The translations under genes were made by a program, and so were the position numbers. Under the pieces are notes generated by a model, which did not search any database, was not told the origin of the DNA, and saw only the letters and a list, made by a program, of their open reading frames with translations. Source: Emiliania huxleyi CCMP1516 (Eukaryota; Haptophyta; Isochrysidales; Noelaerhabdaceae). Taken from it: a stretch of DNA of 64,000 nt. The first letter of the stretch is position 1; every line of letters starts with the position of its first letter. This document shows, one piece after another, positions 1 through 10,556 of this stretch. Where the stretch lies: contig NW_005200170.1 in NCBI RefSeq assembly GCF_000372725.1, positions 123,052-187,051 on the forward strand, given 5' to 3'.

Positions 1-174
1 GGGGGAGGGGGAAAGGAGAAAGAAGGAGAGAGGAAGGGGGGGGTATGTGGTCCAAGGATATCTATCATTGACCGGGAGAAGGGGAGGGGTGAGGCGGAAA
101 GGTAGCGCCTCGACAATGTCGGCGCGCGAGGTCTTGCCGCCGAGCAGCGCCTGCGGCAGAGTGCCCGAGTCGGG

Positions 175-1929
175 TCATAAGCTCCGCATCACCACAGAGG
201 AAGTCTCGCGCGGCGCGACCTGCAGGACCCGGTACCGCGCCGAGCCCGGCCTACTCGCAGGGCGGAGGGGTGTGAGAGACGGCGCGGTCGGGCAGGGCGG
301 CGACGCCGATGAGGTGCGCCGTGGCAGCCCCTCCACCTCTCCTCCGCCACCACCCTCCTCCTCCTCCTCCTCCTCCTCCTCCCCCTCCTCCTCCTCGTCC
401 TCCTCGTCCTCCTCGTCCTCCTCGCCCTCCTCGTCCTCCTCCTCGTCCTCCTCCTCGTCGTCGTCATCGTCGTCCGACAGAGGCGTGCCGGGAGGCGTCC
501 CAGGGGGCGTCCCAGGGCCCTCGTCTCCATCTGCCGAGTCGTCAGCGGCCACCGCCTTCGCGTACGCCACCGCCGCGTCGACCGCCGTGTCGAAGGTGCC
601 GATGGTGACAGTCCTTCCGCCCACCTTGTGCTTCGCCCGGAAGCGGCCAGAGCGGTGCTTGACCACGCACTTGTAGCCGGTGCTGCTTTCGCTCGAGAGG
701 TGGAGCTGCAGCCCCTCGGCCTCCGCAACAGGAGTCTCCCCCGCCGCCGCCGCCGCAGTCACCGCCGCCTCTTCCACCGCCTTCTCCACCGCCTCTTCCA
801 CCGCCTCGGCGTCCTCGCTGCCCCCCTTCGCCCCCTCTGCCTCCGCCGCCTCGCTCGCCGTGTCCTCGACACCCTCCTCCTCGTCTTGCTTGCCCCTCTT
901 CTCCGACTCCGCCTCCGCCTCCGCCTCAGCCTCAGGCGCGCGCACGACTTGCGCGTCGCCACGCAGCTCCCCGGCTGGCAGACGGGCGACCTTCGCCGCG
1001 CCCTCCGCAGCCGGCGGGGGCGCCACTCGCACCTGCGCCGCCTGCCCCGCAAGTGCTGCGAGTGAGGCGGCTGCGTCGGCCGCGGCGGCTGCGGCGGCCG
1101 CGTGCGCAACGGCGGGCGGCGGCGCGGGGCCGGCAACAAAGCGCTCCACGGGCGCTGCTTGCCGGACGGGCCGGGCTCGCGAGACATGGGCCTCGACCTA
1201 CTGCCGTGCGACTCGGTCTGGGAGGTGGCACGACGGGTGGGGGCCGCGGCGGGGGGGGCGGGGGGGAGCGGGGGGGAGCGGGGGGGAGGGAGCGAGAGCG
1301 GAAAGAGGGGGGGGGGAGGGGGGCGAGAGCGAGAGAGGGAAGAGCGAGAGCGAGAGAGAGGGAGCGAGAGCTAGGGAGAGGGAGCGAGAGGGGGAGAGGG
1401 GGCGAGAGGGGGAGAGGGAGCGAGCGAGAGGTGCGCTCCTCGGGCGGCTCGGGTGGAGGGGCGCGAGACCAGGCGCCGCAAGCGTTTGCCGCACCGCGCG
1501 TCGGAACCTCCGACGCCGCGTCTTCCGACCAGAACTGGGGCGGCTCTTCGTCCGTGGTGAAAGTGCCGTGCAGATTCGAGTACACGACCGAGCAGCGCCC
1601 GTTCGGCGGGGCCGGCGGCGCCTCGCCATGAGGCGCGCCGGGGTCCAGCAGCCGTGACATCTTTGGGACAGCACCTGCATCACCTGTTCACAGCCAGCCG
1701 TGTGAAGAGACGCTCTTCACAGCTTCGACGGGCTGCTGCCCGCGCCGCGATTGCGATGGGGCGCTGCCGCGCCGAGAAGCGCGACCCGCTCTTCATTCGA
1801 GCACGGGCCGAGGTGGTACGCTCTGAGGGTGCAGCCAGGCGTCATGCACAGGCGCACGCCGCGAGACGTCCCGGCCTGAAGCTGCATGCGCTCTCGCTCG
1901 GGCGGCTGCATGCGGTCTAGCGGCTGCAT
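175..1929 (-). CDS. AP2-domain regulator with N-terminal CX4CX5HX3C motif (gene A)
   Basis: Probable multi-exon DNA-binding protein. The first exon (ATG 1929; others at 1911 and 1886) carries a Cys/His cluster, C-MTPG-C-TLRAY-H-LGP-C. A middle exon (about 1660-1470) encodes GRCSVVYSNLHGTF and similar non-repetitive sequence. The last exon (ATG-open from 1149) is Ala/Glu-rich and contains one AP2-like domain near codons 146-200 of that block (GYKCVVKHRSGRF, then IGTFDTAVDAAVAYA). A long Asp/Glu tail follows. AP2 domains bind DNA through a three-stranded sheet, and the GxFDTAxxAAxAYA segment is the usual helix. A purine-rich stretch at 1240-1440 and a 37-nt hairpin element at 1684-1720 look like introns. 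It has the same motif order as the larger gene at 6.6-10.6 kb on the other strand, so the two are probably paralogs. Exon joins are inferred; a nuclear role is inferred from the domain. Confidence 0.65.
1243..1437. repeat. G/GA-rich low-complexity tract in an intron
   Basis: Runs of GGGGGAGCG and GAGCGAGAG units fill the stretch between two coding blocks of the AP2 gene on the minus strand. Read on the transcript strand it is a pyrimidine tract. Other introns here are filled in the same simple-sequence way. Confidence 0.7.
1684..1720 (-). other. Short hairpin intron element (introner-like copy 1)
   Basis: On the minus strand the element starts GTGAAGAGCGTCTCTTCAC, a perfect 8-bp hairpin with a 3-nt loop, and ends GTGAACAG, giving GT and AG borders. 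It interrupts the AP2 gene just where the first coding block runs into a stop. Related elements with the GTCTCTTCAC core lie at 26953, 28001, 29121, 31026 and 47087. Confidence 0.55.
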
Positions 1930-2034
1930 GCGGTCTAGCCCCAACGCCAGGCGCCTGTGGGACGAGCGGGACGGGCAGCGGTGAGAGTAGAGGCGGCGGC
2001 GGTGGCGGCGACAGACGACGATGACAAGTGACGG

Positions 2035-2180
2035 AGGCGGTGGGGACGGCGGCGGCGGCGAGGGTGGTGGCGGTGAAGGCGGCGGCGGAGAGGGCGGCGG
2101 CGGCGAGGGCGGCGGCGGCGAGGGCGGCGGCGGCGAGGGCGGCGGCGGCGAGGGCAGCGGCGGCGAGGGCCGTGGTGGAG
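2035..2180. repeat. 15-bp GGC/GAG minisatellite
   Basis: About six to nine units close to GAGGGCGGCGGCGGC lie in the space between the AP2 gene (minus) and the methyltransferase (plus). The frames across it give only Gly-Glu or Ala repeats, so coding is unlikely. The rest of 1930-2538 is intergenic and AT-richer near 2340-2450, as expected for a divergent promoter region. Confidence 0.7.
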
Positions 2181-2538
2181 GGCAGCGAGGAGCGAGCAGC
2201 CACAGCGAGGGTAGAGAGAAGCCGAGCTAGGCAGGGCGCAGGGCGCAGCGAGGAGGGGGCAGGGTGCAGCGAGAAGGACGGCAGTGGTGAGGGCGGTGAC
2301 GGCGAGGGCGAGGAGGAGCGAGCCTTCGGGAAGCTGAGTTCCCGCCGGCCATCCGATGAAAAAAGAAAAATCCGTTGCGCCAAGCAGTTCACCTCCGGTA
2401 TGTTCGGTCTCATTAAAATGAAGATTTAACTACACTAAAAAGAAGAAAACAACCCCACGAACGATTGCGGGACGTACGTAACTCGAACGTGTCAAGCTCT
2501 GAGCTGGTTTACGGACACCTACCTACCTAGTCACGGCT

Positions 2539-4380
2539 GTGTGTATGTCACCTCCCCGCTGGCTCCCCCCGCCTCTCTCCGCATACACATTCCTCGGCAA
2601 CGAGTCCCTACCCGCCGATCTTCGGGCGTGCGTCAATCCGCCAGCCACTCGCCGGCTGTCCCACTCTGCCAGGCCCAAGCGCTGGCAGCTCATCTCCTCG
2701 ACAAAGAGCCCATCCTGCAGTCCCGACTGCGCGCCGCTCGTGCTAGCCAGCGAGGGTCGCATCTGCCAGGAGAGGTGCGACTGCGCGGCGTGTGGCGGCT
2801 GCACGCTCACGGCTCGCAGATGGCGCACGCCGTCCGGCGCGGTGCTGCAGAGCATCGCGACAAAGACCAGCCCCAGTTTCGAGTTTGCCTTCAAGCCGGA
2901 TGATCAGGACATGGACAAAATGAAGGTGGGGCTGGTGGTGGAGCCGGTCCTGACGCACGCGTGGCACGAGGCCGTCTTGGGCTGCTGCGGTCGGGGTGGG
3001 GCAGTGGTGGATGTGGGCGGTAACTATGGCTGGTTCAGCCTCTTCAGCCTGGCGCTCGGCTGCCGCGTCACCGTCTTTGAGCCCGTGCCGGACTTCCTAG
3101 AGGCGGGCCGCGCTCTCGTCCAGCCCTGCACGCCCTGCACTACTGCCTCAGTTTCCCCTGCGCCCAACACACCTCAGGTGCTCGGCCTCGGTCTCGCCCT
3201 CAACCCCGGCTTCGCGACACGCGCGACGGTGCACCCGCTGTTGGTGCACGACGGCCCACCAAAGAACTTCAGCATCCGCGTGCCCACCGGGTCACGGCGC
3301 AAGACGAACGCCAAGCTGCAGCTGGGCATTACGGCGACGCATGGCCCACTCGACGCACGCACACCGCTCAGGCATCCAAGCTCCTCCACATTTGGTAGGC
3401 GATGGTGGGGGAGAATGGTGCGCTCAAGCTCGGCAACAAGTGGGTCATCACCCGCGAGGTGCAGCGGCGCAGCACGCGGCTCGACGACGTGGTGGATGGG
3501 CAGGACGAGGTCTGCCTGCTCAAGGCGCGCGCTCGAGCAGGAGACACGGCCCACGGTTGCGGCGAGGCTCACCTGCGTGTCTTTTCCGCGACTCAAGGCG
3601 GATGTTGAGGGCTACGAGCCACAAGTCCTTCACTCGGCGCGCCGCCTCTTTGCCCGCCACCGGCCGCGCGCCGTGCAGATTGAGCTGACCCAGACGGACG
3701 ACGCGCCTCCACAGCGATGTGAGGCGCCTCGGCTGCTGCACTGTCATTCCGACCTCGCTACGCACCTGTGCAGCTCGCCCGCTTAACGGGGGTAGGCGAT
3801 ACGCATGCTGACCGCCCTCTTCGCCCTCGGGTACAGCGCACGGCAGATCGCGCAGCCTTACCTGACCAAGTCGAGGGAGCTGCCGACCAGACCGTGGCAC
3901 ATGGCGCCCGGCCCTTGGGCCGCCGAAAGCCTCCGCACCTTCCCCAGCAAGACTGCGTACCATGCGTACCACCGGCTCCGCACAAGGCCGGAGGTGGTCG
4001 CCGCCGCGCGTAGCGGGGGTGGGAGCGCGGCCGACAGCGTGCCCAGCGCCGGCGTGTGGGAGGCGGCCGCCGCCCTCGTCGACGTGACTATCCGCGCCGA
4101 CATCTCTCAGTACTCCACAAACTTCATGTTCCGCCTCGACGCGCCGAACATGACCGGGGCGCCGAAGCTGAAGTTGGAACCAAGGACGAGGGCGAAGGTC
4201 TCGCGTTCATCTTCGGCGCCTCCCACTCGTAGCAGCGCGAGGCTCTTGGCTGAGCAACTTGTAAGCGAACGGCACCGTGCAAGGCCAATAAGGGCGACCC
4301 GGATGGATCCAGAGGCGGCGGGCTTCGACGTCACCGACTGGCCGGCGCTTGCGTGCAAATGGGAGCGCTCGTCGGAGTGA
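2539..4380 (+). CDS. FkbM-family methyltransferase (split gene)
   Basis: SAM-dependent methyltransferase-like protein. The SAM-binding motif I reads VVDVGGNYGWFSLFSL (about 3006-3053), followed by VTVFEPVP, the usual acidic end of strand 2. The late FkbM motif is split: DEVCLLK ends one block near 3523 and ADVEGYEPQVL resumes at 3600, together giving the family's LLK-x-DVEGYE. Best exon joins use GC-AG introns near 3105-3177 and 3524-3599, and a GT-AG intron near 3720-3802. The block from 3805 (LTALFALGYSARQIAQPYL) fits the C-terminal part of such proteins. Further exons may follow: an acceptor near 4558 opens a coiled-coil-like block ending at a stop near 4718. The substrate cannot be told. 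FkbM enzymes methylate sugars or small molecules, so the acceptor is unknown. The N-terminus is uncertain. Confidence 0.75.
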
Positions 4381-4948
4381 GCGCTGGCTGCGCCGAGGGA
4401 CACTGAGAGGCGACACCGCCCTCGACACCATCACCGGCGCTCCTTGCTAGGCCCGGCGCGAGTCTCCTAGCGGACGAGGCCAGCTGCCGTGCGTGCCTGC
4501 AGCAGAGGCCGTCAGAAAGAACCGCGCTCAGCGGACCGCGCTGCGGCTGCGTCATTGCAGAGGCGTCGCATGTGCTGCGTGGCCGCGGCGAAGGGGCGCT
4601 GCCGTCGTCGTCGACGCAGGCGGGCGAGCCGGTGGGCGAGCGCGTCGCCAAGGTTGAGGCGAGCCTCTCGGAGCTCAGCGGGCGGCTAAAGGCTCTCGAG
4701 GACGCGGCGCGGGGCTGAGCGCCGTGAAGGCGAGGGCGCGCGACCGCGAGGCCCAGAGACAGACGCAGATGCCAGATCGCGCTCTCGCGCAGGGGCAGGG
4801 GCTCTCTCGATCTTTGAAAAGAAACTGTAACTGTCCCGCGTCCAGCGATCTCTCTCGTCTCCGTGGAGAGACGCGTCAGAAGCGCGTATACCAAATGTGG
4901 AGCGGTCGTCGGGTCGTCGCCCCTCCGCCGCCCCCATCCCCACACCTC

Positions 4949-6157
4949 TCACCGCGCCCGCGCCGGCGCGGCTGCCCTGCCAGTGCTCTTCTTGCCGCCC
5001 ATGCGCCTGGCCTCGTTGGCTTGCGCGCGCTCGATCCGCTCGTCGCCCGCCAGCTTCGCCTTAGCGATGGTGCCGACGATGATGATGCGCGAGCCCTCGA
5101 TGAGGACCGAGAAGAAGATGCCTACCAGCGGCTTGGCGAAGGCAACCGAGGCGGCGTCCTCGAAGCCGAGCAATGTGGCGATGACGGGGAAGAGGGCGGC
5201 GCCGATGGTGAAGGAGATGAGGCCCAGCCGCGCGCTCTCCGGGATCTTGTTGCCGAGCCCGCGGATGTTTGCGAAGCCCTTGATCTCGTCGGGCCCGAGC
5301 GTGTCGAGGGAGGGGCCGCACTGCGCAGCAGCAACAAAAGCAATTCTCTCGTCGGCGTGTCAAGGGTCTGGGGCAATCTGCCCACCTCGGCTCTCCCTGC
5401 AGTCTCGGCCAGTCTCGGCCAATCTCAGCCAGTCTCGGTCAGCCTCGCCTGCAGAACGGCGGGGTTCTTGAGCATGACGTCGAGCGCCTCCTCCTTGCCC
5501 ATCATCTCAAAGAGGACCTGTGAACCAGCAGGCTGGCTATGAAGCTGGCGGAGTGGTGTGAAGGCGACCCCGTCCGCCCGAAGAGAGGACGTCTTTCGAG
5601 AGAAGCAGGGTGTTGCAAAACGTGTACGACGGGTTGATAATCTGCGGGTTGGAGAAGACCGCCTGCGGTTCCACCCGGGCGGTGAGAAGGCGCGTCGGCG
5701 GTACGATCCGCACGTCGAGGCGGAGAGCCAAACCTCGCGCGCGAGCGCTTCGCTGCCGTACGCAGCGACAAGCGCGCCCCAGAGCTGCTCGAGCTGCTGC
5801 CGCGTGTACTCCTACGGATCACGGCATCGAGGCATCTGGGGCAGCGTCCACGCTGCATACCAGCAGCCGACTCGGTGCCTTCTTGAATCTCTGCGTCACC
5901 TCGACGATGTCTGCTGGCAGCCGCTTGCCGCGCACGCGAGGCGGCGCGCCCTTAGTCACCGTCTTCATCTTGTTGGCCTCGTTGATCTCCTTCACCTTGG
6001 CGAAGAACTGCATCCGCGGCGCCGGCGACCGAGGATGCGCAGCGGCAGCAGGAGAATATGCTCCGACCGCGGCGGCGCCGGCGGTGGGCGCAGCCGAGCG
6101 GCGAAGCACGGCTGGGGCGTGGAGCAGCGACAGTAGAAGCGGAGCGACGAAGAGCAT
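4949..6157 (-). CDS. Probable plastid-targeted membrane protein, conserved algal family
   Basis: Unnamed family. The first exon starts MLFVAPLLLSLLHAPAVL, a hydrophobic signal-like leader followed by an Ala/Pro-rich stretch, as in bipartite plastid targeting of red-lineage algae. The conserved body reads FAKVKEINEANKMKTVTKG, then (second exon, about 5814-5734) YTRQQLEQLWGALVAAYG, then VFSNPQIINPSYTFCN. A third exon (about 5525-5452) reads VLFEMMGKEEALDVMLKNPA and joins to CGPSLDTLGPDEIKGFA (from 5316). Two hydrophobic segments follow (ISFTIGAALFPVIATLLGF and VGIFFSVLIEGSRIIIVG), and the end is basic. Two introns have GC donors; the one at 5316-5451 contains 12-bp CCGAGACTGGC-type repeats. A frame slip near 5733 is needed to keep the protein open. 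No enzymatic motif is visible. The function is unknown. Confidence 0.6.
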
Positions 6158-6636
6158 TGCGTCTGTGTGGAGCAGCTCTCAGGCAGATCAGCAGTGTCGT
6201 CGAGTGTAACTCCTCGCCGGTCCGTGCCGCTTTGGTGCGAGAGTCGAATCTCCAGATACCTCGCGGTGTGTGCTGGTTATTTCTTTTCAACCTATCTGTG
6301 AAAAGGGAAGTGGTCGTATGTTGTTGTGAAAAGGGAAATACTGAGGATTTTGCCGGTTTCCTCGGTTTCGCCTCTTTTGTCCCAGACCAGCTCTCAGACT
6401 CAGGGAAACTCGAGAGTTGCGGCGCTCTCAAGTTTCCTTTTGTGGTGGCTTTCGCCGACGCAAAGCGTTTTCTTTCGAGGTCCTTCGCGCCCTTTCCGCG
6501 TAACTTGCGCCCCTTATGAAACTTTTATTTTGTTATATTAAACCCTTTTTTTACGAGTGGCCTTGGACATCCGGGGACGGAAAAGCTGCACCGTGTGTGG
6601 CACACGCGGCCCCGCCCGGGCAAGATTGAGGAGCGA

Positions 6637-8156
6637 ATGAGCGAAAGCGAGAAGATTTGCGGCAATGGCGGCTGCAGGCTACCCGCTTGGCACGTCGGCA
6701 TTTGTCAAGTCCCCATCCTCGCCCGTAAGCGAAGCCGGTCCACGCAGCCGCTCGAGATGTGCGGTGAGAGAATCAGCCGCCCGAAGGGTGGCCCGTTGCT
6801 GCCGGAGCTTGGCCTTGGGGCTGGCTCGCGGATCGAGGTGAAATGGGAGGTGGAGCACGACGGCAGCACGTCGAGCATCTGGTGGTCCGGGGTCCTCGAG
6901 TACTACTGGCCCAATAGCCGCAGCAGAGGCCTTCGAGTCCGTTACGCCGCTGGGCACGGCTTTGAGGCGGAGGCGCGCGACGTCAGGTTCGTGGACTCCA
7001 AGCTGCTCGTTGACACGGCATTGCAGGAGGACCTGTCGTGGCGGATGCCAGGGTCTGTTGAGGAGGAGGAGGAGGAGGAGGAAAAGGACGGCGGCGCCCC
7101 GAGCGCCTCGGCCTCCGCCTGCGAGCAGGCTCTGGACCGCAGCTCAAAGGAGAGGCGGGTCATCCAGTCGGTGCTCTCCAAGCTGTGCCATAGCGTCGCT
7201 GTGCGGCACGTGCGGGCGGAGGAGGCGGCGCGGCGGGAGGAGGTGAGGGCGGCCAAGGCGAAGGAGCTGGCCGAGGAGGCGGCCAGGGCTGAGGCGGAGC
7301 GGGAGGCGGCTGAGAAGGGGGATGCTGAGCTCCTGCAGCAGCTCTTCACCTTCTGCGGCGACCGGAGCGGAGTGCCACCCTCTGTGATGGTCGTCAACTA
7401 TCGCGGCCGCAACCTTGGGGTGGACGTGCGGGACCGGATGAGCTACTCGGACCTGTCGCGGGCGCTGGTGGAGCTCGGAGGCGTCAACGTGAGCTGCTCA
7501 GGCATCTCCCTGATGAAGGATCGGTGGCGCATGAGCGCTCAGCAGCGGGCAGTGGTGACGCACGCGCTCGAGCAGGGCCACCTCTTTGCGATCGTGCAAC
7601 AGAACCGGCAGCGGAGAATCTCGCGGGAAGAGTTGATGCGAGCGGAGGCGGAGAGGCGGCAGCAGGAGGCGGAGAGGCGGCAGCAGGAGGAGGAGAGGCG
7701 AGAGGAGCTTCGCCGCCGGCTGGCGATGGTGCACAAGGCGGCAGAGATGATCGTCCATCAACTACGCCGAAACTCGCTGATCACCGACATCAACACTCGC
7801 CGACAGGAGCTGTCTGCTTGGTGGGAGGGTGCGAAGGCTTCTCTTCTCCGCAGCGGTGTGACTCGGCCGGAGCTGGACACGGCCATTGGAAAGGCTCGTG
7901 CGGTGTGGCAGGAGGAGGTCCGGGCTGCGCTCGCCCTCAAGCTGCGGCAGCAGGCGGCCGAAGCCAGGCGGGTAAGGCACGAACAAGAGGCAGCCGACTC
8001 GCTCTCGCAGTTGGACCTGGAGATGAGGAAATTCGCATCGACTACGAGGACGGCATGGAGGGCGAGTCCTACTGGTGGGGGGCGCCTCCTCCCGAGACGG
8101 GTTGGAGGGAACACCGGGTGCCGCCTCCGCCTCCGGTGCCGGTGTCAGCGCAGTAG
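6637..8156 (+). CDS. CX4CX5HX3C / Tudor-like / coiled-coil protein, N-terminal half of AP2 gene B
   Basis: ATG at 6637 opens MSESEKICGNGGCRLPAWHV, with the cluster C-GNGG-C-RLPAW-H-VGI-C, spaced exactly as in the AP2 gene at 0.2-1.9 kb. Next come a small beta-type segment (SRIEVKWEVEHDG, WWSGVLEYYW, LRVRYAAG) that resembles a Tudor/chromo barrel, a Glu run, and long charged helices (codons about 190-240 and 340-375). A globular part (VMVVNYRGRNLGVDVRDRMS, LVELGGVNV) is unrecognised. Near 8020 the frame must shift by one to reach DEEIRIDYEDGMEGESYWWG and a stop at 8156. The next open block starts 45 nt later in the same strand, with a possible GT-AG intron between, so this and the 8202-10556 block may be one gene. 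Confidence 0.65.
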
Positions 8157-8201
8157 CGCGCCTGCCCCATGGCGCGCCTCCTCACGGCCCCGTCCGAGTA
8201 G

Positions 8202-10556
8202 GTGCCCGACGAGGAGGAGCAGCCTCCCGCGCCGCCTATCCCGTGGACAGGAGGCACCTCGAGTGGGGACGCGAGGCTACGGGTGCTGGTCCCTCTGATC
8301 CGCGAACACGCCAAGGGGGCGCTGCTGCGGCCCAAGCTGTGGAGCCTCGTCGCGACCCACTTGCCCGGCCGCACAGGAGCAGAGTGCAAGAAGCGGTATT
8401 TGCTCCTCTGCCCGCCGCCGCCGCGGCCGGCGGCCACGACAGCGTCAACAGCATCGGCCAACCCAGCCAATGCGGCAGCAGGGGCCACGGAAGGAGGCGC
8501 CGCAGAGGCAAGCGCATCCTCGCCCAGCTCGGAACCGATGCGTCGGAAGGGTGTCTTCCGCGCCGCTGCTGCCGCCGCAGGGGCTCCGAAGCGGCCTCAC
8601 TACTACAACAACGTGCTCGGTCGTCGTGTGCGCGTGTGGTGGGAGCTTGAGGACGCGTGGTTCAATGGCGTCATTCGCGACTACTCGGCCACGTCCGAGG
8701 AGCACCTCATCGTTTACGAAGATGGTGAGCAGCGCCACTACAAGCTGCACCACCCGCGCTGGCGATGGGAGTTCATCGATCAGCCGCAGCACGGCGGAGT
8801 CGGGGCGGCGATTTCACAGCCGGCGCCTCGGAAGCGGCAGAAGACAATGGAAGAGGATGCGACAGCGGCGGATGCGGCGGGGGCGGCCGCGGCTCCAGCT
8901 CTTGCCACGGAGGCGGAAGGCGTGCGCTTGCACCTCTCAAGCAGTACGGCGGTGGAGGCGGCGGTGGTGGATGAGCTCTTCCATCAGGCGGCCGAGACGG
9001 CGGTGCCCCGAGCAGCGGCGGTGGGAGCTGAGTCGGCGGACCCTGTTCGGCGGCGAAGCAAAAGCCTGGTGCAGGCCGGCATTGAGGCGGCGTCGGCGGT
9101 GGCGACGGACGGTGAGGGCGCGCCAGGGGGCGCAGTGGCTGTGCGCGAGCCGCTCGCGGACGAGGCAGACGAGGTCGAGGAGCCGGAGCCAGAGCGGGTG
9201 GCGGAGGCGGAGGCGATGGAGGTGGAGGTGGAGGTGGAAATCGATGACGGTGCCGCCATTTCGGAGCACGAGCCGGTGGGCACTGCGGCTGCGCCGCCAG
9301 ACGTGTTGCCTCCGGTAACACCGAAATTGCATCCCCGTTGCCCGGAGGAAGAGGCGGCAGTGGCTGCTGCGGCAGCGACAGCGGCGGCGGCGGCGGAGCG
9401 TCGAAGGCTTGAGGAAGCAGCCCGAGCCAAGGCTGAGAAGGCGGCGCAGGCGGCGGAGGCGGCGCAGGCGGCGGATAAGGCTCGCCGAGAGGAGGAGGTC
9501 ACGCGAGCCGAGTCGGCTCGAATCGAAGCGGAGAGGGCGGCGGAGGAGGAAGCGGAGCGTCGACGTCTGGAGGAGGCGGCGACTGCGGCGGAGGAGGAGC
9601 GGGTGGGGCAGGAGGATGAGGCGCGGTGCAAGGCGGAGGCTGCTGCGGAGGCTGCCGCGGCGGCTGCTGCGGCTGCGACTGCGGTGGCCGAGGCGGAGGC
9701 TGAGTCGGAGCGGCGAAAATGGAAAGTGTCGCGCCGGGCCGTCAAGGCGCCAGATCGCCTCCGTGCGACAGAGGACCCGCGCGCGCGCCCGCTGTGGTAC
9801 CGGCGCAAGCTTCAGCAGCAGCGAGAGGCGCAGGATTTCGGCGAGGAGGAGGACAGCGAGGAGGAGGCGGAGGATGGGGAGGCGGAGTTCGAGGCAGAAG
9901 GCGGGAGTAGCGAGGCTCCAGTGGCGGAGGCGGAGGGCTTTCCCTTGCATCTCTCCAGTAGCAGCCTCTCCGGCTACACGGGGGTGTGCAAGCGCGCCTC
10001 GGGCCGCTTCGAGGCGCGGCGCCGGGTGGGCGGAACGTCGGTGAACCTCGGCGCCTTCGACACGGCGGTCGAAGCGGCAGTGGCCTATGCGCGGGCGGCA
10101 GGACAGGCCCCAGAAGACTCGGACGAGGACGAGGTGTCAGCGCCGGAGCTGGTGGCGGAGGGATTGCGCTTGCACCTCTCCAGTCGCAGCAGCACAGGCT
10201 ATGCTGCAGTTGTCAAGCGGGCTCACGGCCGCTTCGAGGCGTCACACAAGGTTGACGGAAGGCGCAATGTTTACCTCGGCACGTTCGACACGGCGGTGGA
10301 TGCAGCGGTTGCCTACGCGCGGACTGTGGGGGAGTATCAGGCGCCGGCTACTCCGGCGGTGGCGACAGAGGCGGACGCGGGCTTGCGACTGCACGTCTCT
10401 AGCAGCAGCAATACCGGCTACAAGTGCGTGAGCAAGCACGCCTCTGGGCGCTTCCAGGCGGTACACTACGTGGGTGGACGGCGGTTCTCCCTCGGCCTCT
10501 TTGACTCGGCTGTGGAGGCGGCGGCGGCTTACGCGCGGCATGTCGCGTGCGAGTGA
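8202..10556 (+). CDS. SANT/Tudor protein with three AP2 domains and a vestigial fourth
   Basis: Single open frame of about 784 codons, presumably a nuclear transcription or chromatin factor. Order: a Myb/SANT-like segment at about residues 28-70 (LRVLVPLIREH, RPKLWSLVATHL, GAECKKRYLLLC); a Tudor/Agenet-like domain at 133-190 (LGRRVRVWWELEDAWFNGVI, LIVYEDGEQRHY); a long Ala/Glu coiled-coil region at about 375-520; and three AP2-like domains at about 585-638, 650-702 and 725-782. Each AP2 unit carries LHxSS, GYxxVxK, GRFxA and LGxFDxAVxAAxAYA. A remnant AP2 sits near residues 238-255, where LHLSSS is joined directly to TAVEAAV with the core missing. Plant AP2/ERF proteins rarely have more than two domains. 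The start may lie upstream if it is spliced to the 6637-8156 block. Confidence 0.75.
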   Translation: MPDEEEQPPAPPIPWTGGTSSGDARLRVLVPLIREHAKGALLRPKLWSLVATHLPGRTGAECKKRYLLLCPPPPRPAATTASTASANPANAAAGATEGGAAEASASSPSSEPMRRKGVFRAAAAAAGAPKRPHYYNNVLGRRVRVWWELEDAWFNGVIRDYSATSEEHLIVYEDGEQRHYKLHHPRWRWEFIDQPQHGGVGAAISQPAPRKRQKTMEEDATAADAAGAAAAPALATEAEGVRLHLSSSTAVEAAVVDELFHQAAETAVPRAAAVGAESADPVRRRSKSLVQAGIEAASAVATDGEGAPGGAVAVREPLADEADEVEEPEPERVAEAEAMEVEVEVEIDDGAAISEHEPVGTAAAPPDVLPPVTPKLHPRCPEEEAAVAAAAATAAAAAERRRLEEAARAKAEKAAQAAEAAQAADKARREEEVTRAESARIEAERAAEEEAERRRLEEAATAAEEERVGQEDEARCKAEAAAEAAAAAAAAATAVAEAEAESERRKWKVSRRAVKAPDRLRATEDPRARPLWYRRKLQQQREAQDFGEEEDSEEEAEDGEAEFEAEGGSSEAPVAEAEGFPLHLSSSSLSGYTGVCKRASGRFEARRRVGGTSVNLGAFDTAVEAAVAYARAAGQAPEDSDEDEVSAPELVAEGLRLHLSSRSSTGYAAVVKRAHGRFEASHKVDGRRNVYLGTFDTAVDAAVAYARTVGEYQAPATPAVATEADAGLRLHVSSSSNTGYKCVSKHASGRFQAVHYVGGRRFSLGLFDSAVEAAAAYARHVACE

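Noticed and set aside
47-676. Plus-strand poly-serine ORF
   Set aside because: It is the antisense of the Asp/Glu tail of the AP2 gene; the serine run comes from TCC repeats with no other protein features.
2021-2230. Gly-Glu repeat protein
   Set aside because: Only the translation of a 15-bp minisatellite; no flanking coding sequence or splice context.
8773-9950. Long minus-strand Arg/Leu/Ser ORFs opposite the AP2 gene
   Set aside because: Antisense to a frame with three clear AP2 domains.
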